From NCBI RefSeq assembly GCF_048544455.1, contig NC_133536.1:171946325-172010324 (forward strand): a stretch of DNA of 64,000 bases. The letters run 5' to 3'. This stretch comes from Silene latifolia. Taxonomy: Eukaryota > Streptophyta > Magnoliopsida > Caryophyllales > Caryophyllaceae. The translations under genes were made by a program, and so were the position numbers. This document shows positions 42,788 to 52,452 of this stretch, piece by piece. The first letter of the stretch is position 1. The number at the start of each line of letters is the position of its first letter. The notes under the pieces were generated by a model. That model was not told the origin of the DNA and did no database searches. It worked only from the letters and a program-made list of their open reading frames with translations.

Positions 42788-44683
42788 ATGAATAATAAGA
42801 AATTAAAGGTTGGTGACAAAGATCAAACCTATCTATGGCATTGTCGAATGGGACACATAAATGAGAAACGCGTAAAGAAACTCGTCGATAATGGGACTAT
42901 TCCCGCGTTCGAATTTTCTACATATGGCACGTGTGAATCATGTCTCATTGGCAAAATGACTCGAATTTCTTTCAAAGGTGTTGGAATGCGCGCTAGTGAC
43001 CTATTAGGACTCATACATACTGATGTTTGTGGACCTATGTCAATTACCGCTAGAGATGGCTATAGATATTTTATCACTTTCATGGACGATTTAAGTAGAT
43101 ACGGATATGTCTACTTAATGAAGCATAAAAGTGAGTCCTTTGAGAAATTCAAGGAATACCAGAACAGGGTTCAGAACCAACTGGGTAGAAAGGTTAAAGC
43201 ACTCCGTTCAGATCGGGGTGGCGAATATCTTTCAAATGAGTTTGATCAACACCTTAAAGACTGTGGAATTTTCTTGCAGTTAAATCCACCTGGAACACCT
43301 CAATTAAATGGTGTGTCTGAACGGAGAAATCGAACCTTACTTGATATGGTTCGATCCATGATGAGTCACACGATAGTGCCTGATTCATTATGGGGTTTTG
43401 CTCTTTTGTCAGCTGCTCTTATACTTAACCGAAGTCCGACTAAAGTTGTCGACAAGACTCCATATGAAATGTGGAAGGGAACGGTACCTAACTTGTCCTT
43501 TATTCGGGTTTGGGGCTGCGAGGTTTATGTCAAGTGGAGACACGAGGATAAGCTTGGCCCGCGATCGGTCAAGACATACTTTATAGGTTATCCAAAAGGA
43601 ACGTTTGGCCATTACTTCTATTCGCCCACCGAACATCGAGTTTTTGTTGCGGCTAGTGCGACGTTCTTAGAGAAAGAATTTGTTGAGAACAAGACGAGTA
43701 ATAGAACCTTCGAGCTGTCGGAGATTCCAGAACCAACAACCGAGGAACGGATGGAGGAAGTGGTTCCTCCAACTGATGACACGGTTAATATTCCTGAGGA
43801 ACCTAGGAGGTCGGGTAGAGTCTCTCATCCTCCGGACAGATACATTGGTATGGTCGAGGAGAATGACGTTTTACTCCTAGAGAGTAATGAACCCGCTACC
43901 TATAAAGGTGCTATGGCCTGTTCCGACTCAAAGCTATGGCTCGAAGCCATGCAATCCGAGATGGACTCTATGTATGATAATGACGTATGGGATCTTGTTG
44001 ATTTACCTAATAAGGTAAAACCTCTACAGTGCAAATGGCTTTACAAAATAAAGTATTCTGTAGACGCGCAACCAGATACCTATAAGGAACGACTTGTGGC
44101 AAAAGGTTTCACTCAAGTGCACGGATTGCATTATGATGAAATTTTTGCACCTGTAGTCATGTTACGTTCCATTCGGATAATCTTAGCGATTGCCGCTTTT
44201 CATGATTATGAAATTTGGCAAATGGATGTGAAAACCGCCTTCTTAAACGGTTATTTGGATGAAGAGTTGTACATGGTGCAACCCGAAGGTTTCATAGATC
44301 CTGAACATCCTAAGAAAGTATGCAAGCTTAAGCGTTCCAGTTATGGACTTAAGCAAGCTTCTCGGAGTTGGAATCATCGTTTCGACCAGGTGATAAAAGA
44401 GTATGGTTTCACTCGATCGGTCGAGAAACCATGCTTATATATCAAGTCGAGTGGGAGCAAGATTGTATTCTTGATATTGTATGTCGATGACATACTCCTA
44501 ATTGGGAATGACATTCCTCTCCTATCTTCGGTTAAAGAATGGTTGAAGAACCATATCCAGATGAAAGATCTGTGTGAGGCACAACGCATTTTGGAATCTG
44601 TATCTACCGAGATAGATCACGACGGACGTTATCACTTAGTCAGGAGTCTTATTTGGATAAAATTCTTGAGAAGTTCAGCATGA
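42788..44683 (+). CDS. Copia-3 pol: pre-integrase, integrase, reverse transcriptase
   Basis: A 631-codon open frame. Pre-integrase: LWHCRMGHINEKRVKKL and YGTCESCLIGKM give the HHCC zinc site (His-His, Cys-Cys). Integrase core: LGLIHTDVCGPM (first Asp), YFITFMDDLSRYGYVYLM, ALRSDRGGEYLS (second Asp) and NGVSERRNRTLLDMVRSM (Glu). Reverse transcriptase (RVT_2): WLEAMQSEMDSMYDNDVWDL, LVAKGFTQVHGLHYDEIFAP, IWQMDVKTAFLNGYLDEELY, KLKRSSYGLKQASRSWNHRF and the catalytic YVDDILLIGND. A one-base loss near 44,635 shifts the frame, giving a false end. It is the longest intact pol stretch in the window, but is not enough for autonomy. Confidence 0.92.
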   Translation: MNNKKLKVGDKDQTYLWHCRMGHINEKRVKKLVDNGTIPAFEFSTYGTCESCLIGKMTRISFKGVGMRASDLLGLIHTDVCGPMSITARDGYRYFITFMDDLSRYGYVYLMKHKSESFEKFKEYQNRVQNQLGRKVKALRSDRGGEYLSNEFDQHLKDCGIFLQLNPPGTPQLNGVSERRNRTLLDMVRSMMSHTIVPDSLWGFALLSAALILNRSPTKVVDKTPYEMWKGTVPNLSFIRVWGCEVYVKWRHEDKLGPRSVKTYFIGYPKGTFGHYFYSPTEHRVFVAASATFLEKEFVENKTSNRTFELSEIPEPTTEERMEEVVPPTDDTVNIPEEPRRSGRVSHPPDRYIGMVEENDVLLLESNEPATYKGAMACSDSKLWLEAMQSEMDSMYDNDVWDLVDLPNKVKPLQCKWLYKIKYSVDAQPDTYKERLVAKGFTQVHGLHYDEIFAPVVMLRSIRIILAIAAFHDYEIWQMDVKTAFLNGYLDEELYMVQPEGFIDPEHPKKVCKLKRSSYGLKQASRSWNHRFDQVIKEYGFTRSVEKPCLYIKSSGSKIVFLILYVDDILLIGNDIPLLSSVKEWLKNHIQMKDLCEAQRILESVSTEIDHDGRYHLVRSLIWIKFLRSSA

Positions 44684-45173
44684 CCAACTCCAAGAAGGGG
44701 AACCTTCCAATGACGTCTGGGATGCAGTTGAGCAAGTCTCAGTCACCCACGACACCTGAAGGGATTGAGCGCATGATTCGTGTTCTTATGCATCTGTAAT
44801 AGAATCAATCATATATGCCATGATATGCACACGTCCAGACGTGGCATATGCATTGAGTATGACGAGTCGGTACCAAAAGAATCCATGTACCTACGGAGGA
44901 CTAAGGATAGGGTATTGACTTATGGAGGCGATTCTAAGCTATGCGCAATCGGTTACGCAGATGCTAGCTTCCAAACGGATCGAGATGATTCAAAATCTCA
45001 GTCCGGGTTCGTCTCCACTCTTAATGGTGCTTAGGTCAGCTGGAAGAGTTCCAGACAGAGTGTTGTAGCATATTCTACTACTGAATCGTTGAATTATGAT
45101 AAGCATGTAGGGCACGCTATTTCCATGGGAATTAAACGTGTTCCTGAGTTGTAGTAGTTGATTATGGATTTGA
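44684..45173 (+). pseudogene. Copia-3 RNase H region, broken
   Basis: Beyond the frameshift the protein continues in other frames: MTNSKKGNLPMTSGMQLSKS, then a gap, then YLRRTKDRVLTYGGDSKL and IGYADASFQTDRDDSKSQSG, which holds an RNase H catalytic Asp. A short deletion removes the segment before YLRRTKD, and a TAG interrupts the LNGA(V)SW motif near 45,033. The LINE-3 insertion follows. Confidence 0.75.
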
Positions 45174-45188
45174 TACATTATCTTTTTC
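45174..45188. repeat. Left target-site duplication of LINE-3
   Basis: TACATTATCTTTTTC, repeated exactly at 45,893-45,907. Fifteen bases fits LINE insertion. Confidence 0.9.
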
Positions 45189-45892
45189 TTTTTTTAGTGA
45201 AATGTCTGCTTTTTCATTAATAATATAAACCAGTTACAACACTTTCAACTTACTTGAAGTTTCTCAAAAACTAAGCTAAGTACAAAAATGACAACGAATA
45301 TTAATCATACTTAGCCAATTAAAATCACTAGGCATAGAGTTATTACACAATTGCTTCACTAAACGTCCATGCACTTGATGTTGAATCATTGAAATCAGTA
45401 CGCCAGGCCGTCTGATAGCATAGTCCAGCCTACCAGAATTTCTTTCCATCCAAATAGCATACCAAGTAGCCATTTTGACGACTCTGTACACTCTTCTTTG
45501 CAGCTTAGAATAGAAAGAAGAGCTCCCATTGAGCTTCAGCTGCAGCCAATTCTCCAGTCCCAGAATTATCCTTGAGGAATAAGCACAATCCCAAAACAGA
45601 TGGTCATGTGTTTCCTCCCCCATCTCACAAAGAACACATCTATCAGTAGCACTCAATCCAAGCTTAAACAGTTTAGATCTAGTATTCAGAGCATGTCTAT
45701 GAATAAGCCAACCAACAAAAGCATGTTTAGGAAGAATCCATGAGTCCCAGATATCATGATACCATTGAACAGGTGGGTGTCCTCCCTGTAACCAATGATA
45801 TCCAGCCCTAATAGAATAGTCACCAGCAGAGGCAATCCAGGAATTACCCTGAAAACCACTAGCCAAACACTCCTTAACCCTGCATATATTCC
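45189..45892 (-). mobile_element. LINE-3: 5'-truncated L1-type LINE
   Basis: A 704-bp minus-strand insert flanked by a perfect 15-bp duplication. Its 3' end faces left, with a short T run (about 45,189-45,195) that reads as a poly(A) tail. Only the end of ORF2 and the 3' untranslated region remain, the usual result of incomplete reverse transcription. The single open frame and perfect duplication suggest a young insertion. Confidence 0.88.
45276..45892 (-). pseudogene. LINE-3 ORF2 C-terminal end (zf-RVT)
   Basis: This open frame encodes the zinc-binding region that follows the reverse transcriptase in plant LINEs. It reads YSIRAGYHWLQGGHPPVQWY, then WILPKHAFVGWLIHRHALNT, and the finger CVLCEMGEETHDHLFWDC (Cys-x2-Cys...His-x4-Cys). 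The C-terminal region continues VVKMATWYAIWMERNSGRL to a stop at 45,276. The catalytic domains were never copied. The apparent start is the truncation point, not a real initiation site. Confidence 0.85.
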
Positions 45893-45907
45893 TACATTAT
45901 CTTTTTC

Positions 45908-46517
45908 ATATACTATTATATTGTGCAGTCGGTTGATGGTGGGTTCAACGAGCCATAAGTCAAACGGTTGACTGATCGATCACAAATGCGAGATTATAAC
46001 GATACCTCATAGGACAATTTTTTGTGACAACGTAATGGAGTCCTAAATGTTTAAAAACATTCGGTGCCAGGTCATGGATAGGACATCCATTGTGTTCCTA
46101 GAGTCGATTCTTTTGACTATCGATTGTCTCTTGAGATTAAGGCAGTTTTTGGGTGACTTTGGTTTCTTTCTCACGGTCTGCCGTAACTGGAGGCTAAGTA
46201 TATTTATTCTGGGTCATTTCATACTGTGCTTACATCGGCAGGATTCGAGTTGAGGAAAATATCCAACCTTTATCAGGTATAGTTATTTCTCAGGGCCACT
46301 CGAGGAGTTGTAACTGAAATGCATGGCCATGCTCGAATGTTGATTCATTTATCAGTTAAGTTACTCTCTAGTCGGGGAAACCACTCTTGATAATGATCGC
46401 TTGTAAAATACGACCTTTGTGAATACGGATTTGCAAATTGTTTTACATTGACTGGGAGAAATTTTAGGATATGAGAATCGGTTATCGCACAGACACTTGT
46501 GAGTACAAGTGGGAGTT
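45908..46517 (+). other. Copia-3 3' untranslated region and polypurine tract
   Basis: Non-coding and collinear in pattern with the 3' regions of Copia-1 and Copia-2 (GGGCCACTCGAGGAG, CTCTAGTCGGGGAAACCACTC). It ends ACAAGTGGGAGTT at 46,505-46,517, a polypurine tract directly before the LTR start. Confidence 0.72.
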
Positions 46518-47499
46518 TGTTGGAGCTTGTGTCCTCCACAAATTAGTGTGATAACATTTGTAAATCTCTTACAGGTTCACAAGGGTATACTTCGTATTTT
46601 AATCAGTTGATTAACGATTACCTAATAACGGTTGGCTTGCTAGAAAGTTTGACGTTATTATCATACAGATGTCGGTGATCAATTGGTCCCTAAAAGTCAC
46701 ACCTAAAGGATGTGTTTGAGAGATGTGGTTATGGAAATGTAATCACATTGATGCCTTATATGACTAAACAGTTAGTCAATGTGTTGATGAGACGATTATT
46801 TAATGCCGATTAAATAATATTAGCGGAGACGAATTAACTGTAAATTCGTAAATTGAATATAATATGTTATATTTAATTAATGTATATAATGTTAGCTTGG
46901 ACGAATTAATATGTTAATTCGTAATTAAATGTAATCGGTTATATTTAATCAACAAGATGAATGTGTCATAGTGGTAATAGTAAGGGTACTCAAACCAAGA
47001 GGTTATGGGTTCGATCCTCACTAAATGACAATTTATATTTAACACATTTTATACATTTTGGAATAACCGAAAATAAGGATTTTAATCCTTATTATTTCGG
47101 TTGGATTTGGGCCGAAATGAGGAAGAAAAAAAGACTCCCCATTCATTTCTCTTTTTCGGTTATAATAAGAGAAGGAGGGAGAATTTTTCTAACCTAATCA
47201 TTCTAACCTAAACCTAGCCTCCATCTCATCAAAGAAAAAACACAAAACCTAAAATTAATCAGTTAATTTGTGGATCGATTCTAGCAAAATCAAAGGGCAT
47301 TTCTCATATCGTCTTGGGTGCAACTGATAGGAGAATATCATTGCGATATTGTTCATAGGCCATAAAAGCTAGGACCGAAGGTTATTTCTTAATCCTTTAT
47401 GCTTTTGTTTATGCAATTTAGTTTTATGACTCGTAATCATCACTTTATAATTCGTTATAATCCTTAAAAATAAAGGGATGCATATAGATAAATCCCACA
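46518..47499 (+). repeat. 3' LTR of Copia-3
   Basis: About 982 bp, TGTTGGAGCTTGTGTCC to AATCCCACA. The first 200 bases parallel the other two copia LTRs (GTGTCCTC-ACAA...TAGTG, TCACACCTA(A/T)AGGA), the rest differs. The right edge is inferred because Athila-like LTR sequence begins at 47,500. It contains a tRNA-like insert at about 46,960-47,030. Confidence 0.75.
46960..47030 (+). mobile_element. tRNA-like (SINE-like) segment inside the Copia-3 LTR
   Basis: TCATAGTGGTAATAG resembles a Pol III box A, and GGTTCGATCC (47,008-47,017) is a near-perfect box B, about 30 bases further on. This spacing and order are those of a tRNA or a tRNA-derived SINE head. The Copia-1 and Copia-2 LTRs lack it. 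A full cloverleaf with CCA-ready ends is not evident, so it is not called a tRNA gene. Confidence 0.5.
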
Positions 47500-47814
47500 T
47501 TTTCTTCTTCCAACAATCCTCAAGGATTTTGTCGGAGATGCAAGGATCTTCTTCATCAATGCCCATATACTACTTTATTTACATAGGCCTTCTAGTCTTG
47601 TCTTCACTTTGATGCTTGGTCATTAGATTCGATCAATTTAGCTCCATTTTGCCATGAAAATGCAAGGTTTACACTCCTCTCATACCAAGGACACAAAACC
47701 TCAAAGAATATGCAAAACAAAGGACTAAAGATAGTAAATGACCCAATTATGCACTAAAAAGCATAGGAACGAGGCTAATTTGGGGACTAAATATGCTCAA
47801 ATAATGGTCACATC
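47500..47814 (-). repeat. Remaining part of the 3' LTR of the Athila-like element
   Basis: 315 bp matching 61,853-62,167 with about ten differences by eye. On the minus strand it begins TGATGTGACCATTATTTGAGC at 47,814. Copia-3 and a deletion removed the rest. Confidence 0.9.
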
Positions 47815-49795
47815 AAATATCCCCAAACCGAACCTTTGCCCGTCCCGAGTAAAGAGGTGACAAAACTATGACCCTTATTTAAACTAACCTACTAATATAG
47901 CCGACATGAGACAATTAGCGGGTCTCACTCCACTCCTTCAACTCGTAACAAGACAACCATGAGGTAGGATGCCTTCTTGCAAGGCAAGGTGGGTCTTGCC
48001 AAAATGGCGACACATCCAAGCATTAAAGCACACAAAAATCAAGTAATGGATGCATCTACAAAAGAATAGCCATTTTCCTCATCTATGTGGCGGAAATTAT
48101 CTAAAGGGGAAGCAATTCAAGGGTACACATGCCATTATAGATATAGTTTCTTCAAACTACTAAGCCTGGAAGGATACCAATAAATCACCTCCAAATTGTG
48201 GTCAAGCTAGGGTACCTTTGTCCTCAATCGTTAAGTGTTTTCGTCAAGAGTAGACTCCCTATGGTGTTAGAAACACTGGAGGATCGCGGAATTCCCCTTC
48301 TTGCCTAGACAAGAAGAAGGGTCGTCCCCTCTCTACCATGCACAAAAGGTGGATACGATGGATAAAGGGATCAATAGTATTTGAGTTTCATTTGGGAGTT
48401 TGCTTTTGTTGTTGTTTTTCCCCCAATTTGTGGCATTTAACATTTGAGAACACTTTCTTTTTGCCATTTCTTTTTGATTTTTAGCATTTCAATACTTGAC
48501 AACTTTCAACTTTTTGCATTTTCTTTTTGAACATTTTCAAAGTCATCCCATATATAGTGTGAGGGTGCTTGTATTTGAAGCTTTAGGAGTCTATTTTTGC
48601 TCCTCTTTTTTTTTGATGCAATTGCAAACTTTTTTTCACTTTTCATTTCATTTCTTGAACTAAAATTTTGAACAATTTTTGTACCCATTCCCTTTTTGAT
48701 GATAAAATGTGGTAGAACATGGATGATGTTTGCATGGTTGCATGGTTTCAAGGGTCACCTTGGAATAAACGGTAGTTATCACACCACAAGGTACTCCTGA
48801 CTAGGCCTTAATCCATGGGTCAAAGGACACTAGCATGACACATCCTAGGGTGTTTTACAAGTATTCTAACAAGCAAAGTCTTAAGAAGAAAAAGTATCTA
48901 CAAGGGCCACTTGTCAAGCTTCCCAAATAGACGGTTTCGCAAAAAATTTCTAACATACAAACTACATGCCATGATGCAACTAACATTTATACAACCTAAT
49001 GCAAATGCTTCTACCAACTAGTATGCCATATAATCTAAATGCAAGTCTTAAATTCACATTGTTTATACCGCATCAATCAAAATAAAGCCACATAGTCATT
49101 AACATAAAGAGGAAAAAAGAGATAGGAAAGATCATACCATGTGGTCTTCTATATCCTCATGTCTCGGATGTGGCGTAGTCAATCAATGTGAACAAGGATG
49201 AACAAACACAATATATACAAGCAATATAAACAAGAGACTACACTACAAAGGAATGAACATGTTTTTGGATTTTTGAAAGTTTTCAAATTTTTTTGTATTT
49301 TCGAAAATTTTTAATTTTTTTGGATTTTTGAATAAAAAGTCAAGTTAGAATTTCCCATTCCCACACTAGTATGGGCATTGTCCTCAATGGCCAATACGAT
49401 AGGAAATTATGCAATTTATATGCATATGCATGATTTCTAAACTAAACTAAGCTAAACTATACTACATGATGCATGTGTTTTTGTTATGGTGGAGAGTATA
49501 ATTTAGATTAGCTCCCAATGCATATGCATTGACTTCCCCAAACCAAAATAGACACTATTTCTAATGTCAAAAATTTTGGGGAAGTTCATGCACAAAAATG
49601 CAATGCATGAAACTAAAATTTGTCATTTTGGATTTTGAAATTCGGGAACAATAAAAATGAACACCTTAATGAAGCCAAAGTGTTAGTCCTCCAATGTTGC
49701 TAGGACTCCACAAATATGATCAAGATAAAATAAAAACAGGAGAAGTAGACAAACCATATAGGAGGTGTAAGAATGTAGGAGCCTCCAATAGTTTG
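47815..49795 (-). other. Athila-like 3' untranslated region
   Basis: Almost 2 kb with no supported gene. Next to the LTR the minus strand reads GGTTTGGGGATATT (about 47,815-47,828), a likely polypurine tract. T-rich and A-rich stretches near 48,420-48,700 and 49,260-49,330 give only accidental ORFs. Confidence 0.6.
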
Positions 49796-51406
49796 CTAAT
49801 CCTCACCCATCGTGTCATCATCATTATCATCATCAACTTCCTCACTTGAAGCATCATCAACCTCCATGGATGTGGAGTCACTTCCACTCTCACTTGCACT
49901 TTCTTGTTCTTCCTCACTTTTCTCTTCTTCTTGAACTTCTTCATCTTCACCTTCTTCTTCACATTCTTGATCACCACCATCTTCAACAACCATCTCCTCA
50001 TCACCCGGTCTACCACCACTAGAAGTGCTAGGAAAGAATACCTCCTTATCCGCCCAACTAGGCAAAGGACAAGATGGATCAAGAAGTCCTTGCCTAGCAA
50101 GATGTAGGAAGGGCGGATATTGGGCCTTGTAAGAATCAACTCTATCATTGTAAGCTAGTTTATGCATTTCCTTCATTAGTAGAGTCAAGTAATCATTTCC
50201 CGCCTTGACATTTTCGGGCTTGAACTCATGGTATTCAAATGGATAAGGTGGGGTGATAATAGAGGAGGAGGGCTCGGTATCTTCTTCCCCTTGGTGTTGA
50301 ATGATGTAGTCGGCTTCTTCGGAGAGTTAGAGAAGGTAGTTCGGTCTATGAACATTCAAGCGGCAAATTTTGCTAGGCAAAGTGAAGGATCTAGCTTCAT
50401 TTGTCAACCACCCAAATTTGTTGTCAAGAGTGTCGTTCTTGACCCACTTAAACGTGTGAATCATGGAGGGCAAATCGATAAGATGGCCTCCTTTTACCGG
50501 TGTGTAAGTGTCATTCTTGTTGAAATCCCGGTTAAAATGCTTAGCCAAATAAGTAACTAGTCCTACATTGACAATAAAGGCCGTGCCTTCATTGCCACAA
50601 TCAACATTAAGCCATCGATCAACCAAAAGTCGTAAAGCATGGTATGGCTTGGTAAATTCTCTCCCAATGTTCAAAGCCGATTCAAGAAGTATAAAATCAA
50701 GTTTGGTAAGATGATTTGTGCCATTTCTAGCTATCAAAGTATTCCCAATGACCTTATGCCATACTCTAATGCCCGGGTGGTGGACTACGAGAGCACGACA
50801 ATCATGATAACTTGTGAATTTCCTTCCGGAAATGTCCATCCAAAGAGGAGCGGGGTCATACTTGATAGGCACCTTTGTAAATATCGCACTATCACTAAGG
50901 CCAAATATCTTACCCAATTCGTCATAAGATAAGCATCTATCAACATTTTTAAGACGAAACTCAATAATGGTTCGAGTCTCCACCTTTGTGACTTTCAAAG
51001 AACTCAAGAATTCCAAGGTGAGGGAGGAGTAAGTCAATTCTTGCATTGTAAACAATTTACTCAATCCCATAGACTCGAAAAAGGCTTTAGTTCGCTCAAG
51101 GATACCCAATTTTGACAATGCATCATCACATATAAACTTAGTAGGCATGATGGTTTTCTTAGCAAAGAGGAGAAATTTCTTCCTATGGGAGTCGGAAGTG
51201 AAAATTACCTCCGGATAATCGGTTAATTGTTCAATGACCGGAGTGGTAAAAGTAGTAGCTTCCATAGGAGGATTTTGTTCTTGAACCACCATTCTTGCAT
51301 TATGGACTACCAATGCCTTTGATGCTTGTTTGGCTTGAAGGGCTTGTTGCCTCTTATAAAGGGTCTTTTTTTTGGGTACCTTGGTTGCACCTTTTATTCT
51401 TGCCAT
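49796..51406 (-). pseudogene. Athila-type extra 3' ORF
   Basis: A minus-strand frame of about 536 codons with a single in-frame TAA at 50,327-50,329. It begins MARIKGATKVPKKKTLYKRQ (basic), then TTIMPT-type and SSLTLEFLSSLKV segments, CLSYDELGKIFGLSDSAIFT, HHPGIRVWHKVIGNTLIARN and LLESALNIGREFTKPYHALR. This is the conserved region seen in Athila-family ORFs placed after pol and in related plant 'retrotransposon ORF-1' proteins. After the stop it continues SEEADYIIQHQGEED and ends in a long acidic tail (EEEGEDEEVQEEEKSEEE). I see no signal peptide or membrane segment, so an envelope role is not supported here. The stop may be a C-to-T change from a Gln codon. Confidence 0.72.
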
Positions 51407-52452
51407 ACTCCTTTGCTTAATAACACCAATGAAAGATTGAAATCTTCAATTTCTAATAATGCCCAAATTGATTTTAGGAGAGATGGATGTTGCTTTGGTT
51501 CCTAAATATCAACTCAAAATATGAATATTTTTGGTTTTTTAATCACTTGTTTGATGATAAAGGAGTGATTTAATTTGAATTTGAGGAAGTTTGGATTTGA
51601 TTTGGTTGAATTTGGTTGAGAAAATTGATTTTTGTTGATGGAGAGGATGAGGGTTTTGAGGTTTTGGGTAGTGTTTGTGTTTGAAATAATGAAAATGAAT
51701 TGGGAAAGAGGGTTTAAAAGACCCGTTGGTTTTTGAAACAGCAGAGGGAGACGAGCGGCTTTGGTGTCGGGACGCTCGGATTCTTCAAATTCTAGGTTCA
51801 GGAAAAGAAGCCATGGGACGAGCGGATTTCAGGAATGACGGGCGGATTCCTGTGCTGAGACGAGTGTCTTTAGTTTAGGACGCTCAGATTCCTTTCTAGG
51901 GAAAAATCCCAAATTTTGGCAGTAAAAAGATGAGCGTCTTTTATGTTGGACGACCGTCCTGACTGAGACGAGCGGATTCCTTGCTGGGACGCTCGGATTC
52001 TCAGTCAGTCCCAAAATTGATTTCTGCAGCTTTCACAAGACGAGCATCTTATAACTTGGACGCTCGGGTTCTTTCACGACGAGCGGATTATCCCTCGGGA
52101 CGCTCGGATTCTTCCTCTTCCACACGGATTCAGGTCCATCCGTGGGTGCTTCGTAACCCGTGTCATTTCATTCTTCAATTCTTGTGTTCTTCATTGTAGG
52201 GGCACTAGAAAGGCATGGATAGCCTAGGTAAATGCTATCCCCACACTAAGGCAAAGCACTACACATCAATAAACTCATAAGTCCCTCCCTCACTTTTCTC
52301 AAAATGATAAAAATCTTGATCAAGGCATAAAAATGTAAATCTAAAAATGACAAAAATGCAATACAATAATTGAAATACAAGTTAGGGAGTTAGAATATTT
52401 ACAAACGGTGGTTTGGAGAGGACTCCACCAAACTCTCATCCTTAGTGAGATG
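51407..52452. repeat. Athila-like spacer with alternating CGAGCG / CGCTCG repeats
   Basis: No coding. Between 51,750 and 52,112 about fourteen copies of GA-CGAGCG-GATT or GA-CGCTCG-GATT (and variants) occur. The 6-base core is reverse-complemented in many of the copies while the flanks stay direct. Similar copies occur in the LTR at 61,720-61,825. In a complete element reverse transcriptase, RNase H and integrase would lie here. Confidence 0.8.

Larger units (their letters stand above)
42022..47499 (+). mobile_element. Copia-3: copia element lacking its 5' end
   Basis: This starts within gag coding (NYYMNDLKKSP) directly against Gypsy-2 sequence and runs through gag zinc knuckle, protease, integrase, reverse transcriptase, RNase H and a 3' LTR (46,518-47,499). 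A 5'-truncated LINE (45,189-45,892) sits in the region after RNase H. The 5' LTR, primer site and gag N-terminus are absent, lost by deletion. The right LTR edge abuts Athila-like LTR sequence at 47,500, so it probably inserted into that LTR. Confidence 0.85.

Noticed and set aside
46960-47035. Functional tRNA gene
   Set aside because: Box A and box B are visible but I could not draw a consistent acceptor stem and cloverleaf, and it lies in an LTR insert; kept as tRNA-like only.
49796-51406. Envelope gene
   Set aside because: Position fits the envelope-like ORF of Athila elements, but no signal peptide or membrane segment is visible.
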